Positions 62,137 to 64,000 of a DNA stretch of 64,000 nt are shown here, piece by piece. The notes beneath the pieces were generated by a model. That model did not search any database, was not told the origin of the DNA, and was given only the letters and a program-made list of their open reading frames with translations. A program made the position numbers and the translations under genes. The first letter of the stretch is position 1, and each line of letters begins with the position of its first letter. The stretch lies in the NCBI RefSeq assembly GCF_905171775.1, contig NC_053499.1, positions 83,953,169 to 84,017,168 on the forward strand, read 5' to 3'. The stretch comes from Rana temporaria (taxonomy: Eukaryota; Chordata; Amphibia; Anura; Ranidae).

Positions 62137-63525
62137 ATGTTTTTTTTTACTTGGAAAAACCAACTTTATTCATTCAAAGCACATAATACAAAACAGGTCA
62201 AACACATTTGTCAATAACAATACAGTGTCATACGGTGAAGTGCATGCTCATTTTGTTCACTCTTATACCTCTAGTCACATTTTCACATGTTCACAAGGGC
62301 AAAGGAACATTTTAATATAGAACAACCTCCGGGCAAGGCACAATCAGACACACGCCTCCCCATCCTCTAGCCATCTATCCCAAACCTTGGAATATTTTTG
62401 TGTGGCGCCCCTGTGTGTAGATCAGCTTCTTGAATGGCAAGGTGTCATTAACAGCCTTTTTCCACATCGATAGAGTGGGGGGCAGGTCCTGCATCCATCT
62501 CTGAGCAATTACCTTTCGAGCTAAGAAAAATGCGCAGTCCCGAATAGCCACCGATTTGTTCAATAAGTCGTAGCACTGTTTGCAGTGATGGACCCTGATC
62601 TGCCAGGTATAGGATAGTATCGTCCGCATAAAGGCCTATCTTATCGACTGTGTTTCCCCGACGCAAACCCTGAATATCAGGTTGTGCTCTAATAGCGATA
62701 GCCAATGGCTCAGCGGCCAAGGCGTACAGCAAAGGGGAGAGGGGACATCCCTGACGAGTACCCCTCTCCAGAGGAAACCGCTCTGAGAGTCATCCATTAA
62801 CAAAGATTCTCGCCTTGGGGGTCTGGTATAGGAGTTGCACCCATTTTATGAAATGCGGTCCAAAGCCATAGTTATGTAGACATTCCCATAGGTAAGGCCA
62901 CTCAACTGAGTCAAAGGCCTTAGCCGTATCCAATGCCACCACCACCCTGGTTCCTGAGTTATCGTGTCACGCCTGAATGTTCATGTACAATCGTCTAATG
63001 TTCATGGCGGTGTTCTTGCCCCGGATGAACCCTGTTTGGTCAATATGAATAAGTGACAATATGGCAGCATTCAACCTTGTTGCTAATATTTTAGCTAAAA
63101 TGTTTATATCTACCTGCAGTAGCGAAATTGGCCGATAAGATTCAGGGTAGTGGGGGTCCTTCCCAGGTTTGGGGAGTACTATAATCTGGGCTTCTTGCAT
63201 AGATTCAGGGAGTATGTTTGTATTAAAGATAGAATAATACAGGGCCTTTAGTTTGGGAATAAGTATATCAGAGTATGTACCATAGAATTCCAAAGGGAGT
63301 CCGTCCAGACCTGGTGCTTTAGATTTGGATAATTGGGCAATCGCCTCAGCAATGTCATGTGCCGTAATAGGCGCATCTAATAGTTTAACCTGCTCTTAAT
63401 TAAGCAGAGGAAACTGAATGGTAGTCAAATAGGACCGCAGTTCCTCATGTGAGTGGGTTTCCTGAGACTTATAGAGGGTACTATAGAATTGTTGAAATTT
63501 AGCTGCAACTTGACTCGGGTCGGTA
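62137..63525 (-). pseudogene. L1 ORF2 fragment with internal deletion
   Basis: 62967-63293 gives 'IIVLPKPGKDPHYPESYRPI' and 'LIHIDQTGFIRGKNTAMNIR'. The frame resumes with 'LERGTRQGCPLSPLLYALAA' and the catalytic 'GLYADDTILYL' (62600-62760). Near 62540 it jumps directly to a C-terminal region ('ARKVIAQRWMQDLPP'), so the thumb and knuckle are deleted. The 3' end is marked by a T run at 62137-62147 (A tail on the minus strand) next to AATAAAGTTGG. The 5' part is missing. Confidence 0.82.
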
Positions 63526-63539
63526 ATAGACATGTGCAC

Positions 63540-64000
63540 TGCCAAGACATTTTTTTTTTCGTTTATGTTATTTTCGTTTTTTTTATTTTTTCGGAAATTC
63601 GGAAATTCGGGAAAATCAAAAAAAAATTGTTTTTGTTTCATTCGTTTTTTTTTTTTTTTTTTTTTGGAAATTTGGGATAATCGAAAAAAAATTTTTTTCC
63701 GTTTTATTAGTTTTTTTGCTTTTTTCGGAAATTCGGAAAAATTCGGAATTCGGAAATTCGGAATTCCGAATTTTCGGATTTCCGAAAAAGCAAAAAACTA
63801 ATAAAACGAAAAAACGAAATTTCCGAAAAAAGCGAATGAAACGAAAATTAAAAAAATAATTTTCGGAAATTCAAAAAATTCGGAAAATTTCAGAAATGAA
63901 AAAATTCGGAAGTACGAAAAAATTTTAATTAGAAAAAAAAAAGAAAATTCCACAATTTCGGAAACTCCACAATTTCGAAAATTCGAAAATTCAGATTTTT
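63540..64000. repeat. AT-rich palindromic TTCGGAAATTCGG block
   Basis: Dense short repeats of TTCGGAAA and its complement TTTCCGAA, mixed with long T or A runs. The first half is T-rich and the second A-rich, with a turn near 63755-63790, so the block forms a large imperfect foldback. Translations are low complexity. Confidence 0.75.

Overview
The window looks like intergenic DNA from a large, repeat-rich amphibian genome, most likely a ranid-type frog. I found no host protein-coding gene, rRNA, tRNA gene or CRISPR array. The organism call rests on recognised repeat types: L1-clade LINEs, palindromic TTAA-flanked T2/Kolobok-like elements (described from Xenopus), GGGCC-ended palindromic MITEs with 3-bp target duplications, a CR1-like LINE end, Penelope-like fragments with hammerhead-like motifs, and very long GC-rich foldback elements. 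Family names come from recognition, not a database search.

Layout. 1-5.2 kb: a broken hAT (BED-finger) transposase on the minus strand between two tandem arrays. 5.2-9.3 kb: a T2-like MITE, a GGGCC MITE and a decayed foldback split by a Penelope-like insertion. 9.9-12.45 kb: a giant foldback with two outward TATA boxes at its centre. 12.4-17.3 kb: palindromic repeats, two hAT MITEs with perfect 8-bp duplications and a SINE-like piece. 17.3-19.5 kb: another giant foldback.

19.6-43.7 kb is a nest. One old minus-strand L1 (called H1) is cut by three insertions: a Gypsy element of Gmr1-like domain order (20835-29750, itself cut by a 5'-truncated L1 at 22338-25775); a GGGCC MITE (31027-34490) that holds a second MITE and a third giant foldback; and a 5.8-kb L1 (called L1-A, 34655-40478) with both ORFs open. 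Target duplications flank the insertions, and the interrupted L1 protein homology resumes across each.

43.7-61.2 kb is a second nest. After a CR1-like end and an L1 scrap, a second old minus-strand L1 (H2) is cut by a TTAA element that carries a Penelope-like fragment, and by a young Sushi-type chromodomain Gypsy (46700-58541, LTRs almost identical). The Gypsy is cut by a plus-strand full-length L1 (L1-B, 49461-55323) and another Penelope-like fragment. 61.2-64 kb holds unclassified AT-rich DNA, another L1 fragment and an AT-rich palindromic low-complexity block.

Functionally this is a record of layered transposition. The most complete element is L1-A. The least explained objects are the foldbacks: four related members share arms, and two of them have a central palindrome with divergent TATA boxes about 100 bp apart, each followed by a purine-rich stretch and an AATAAA.
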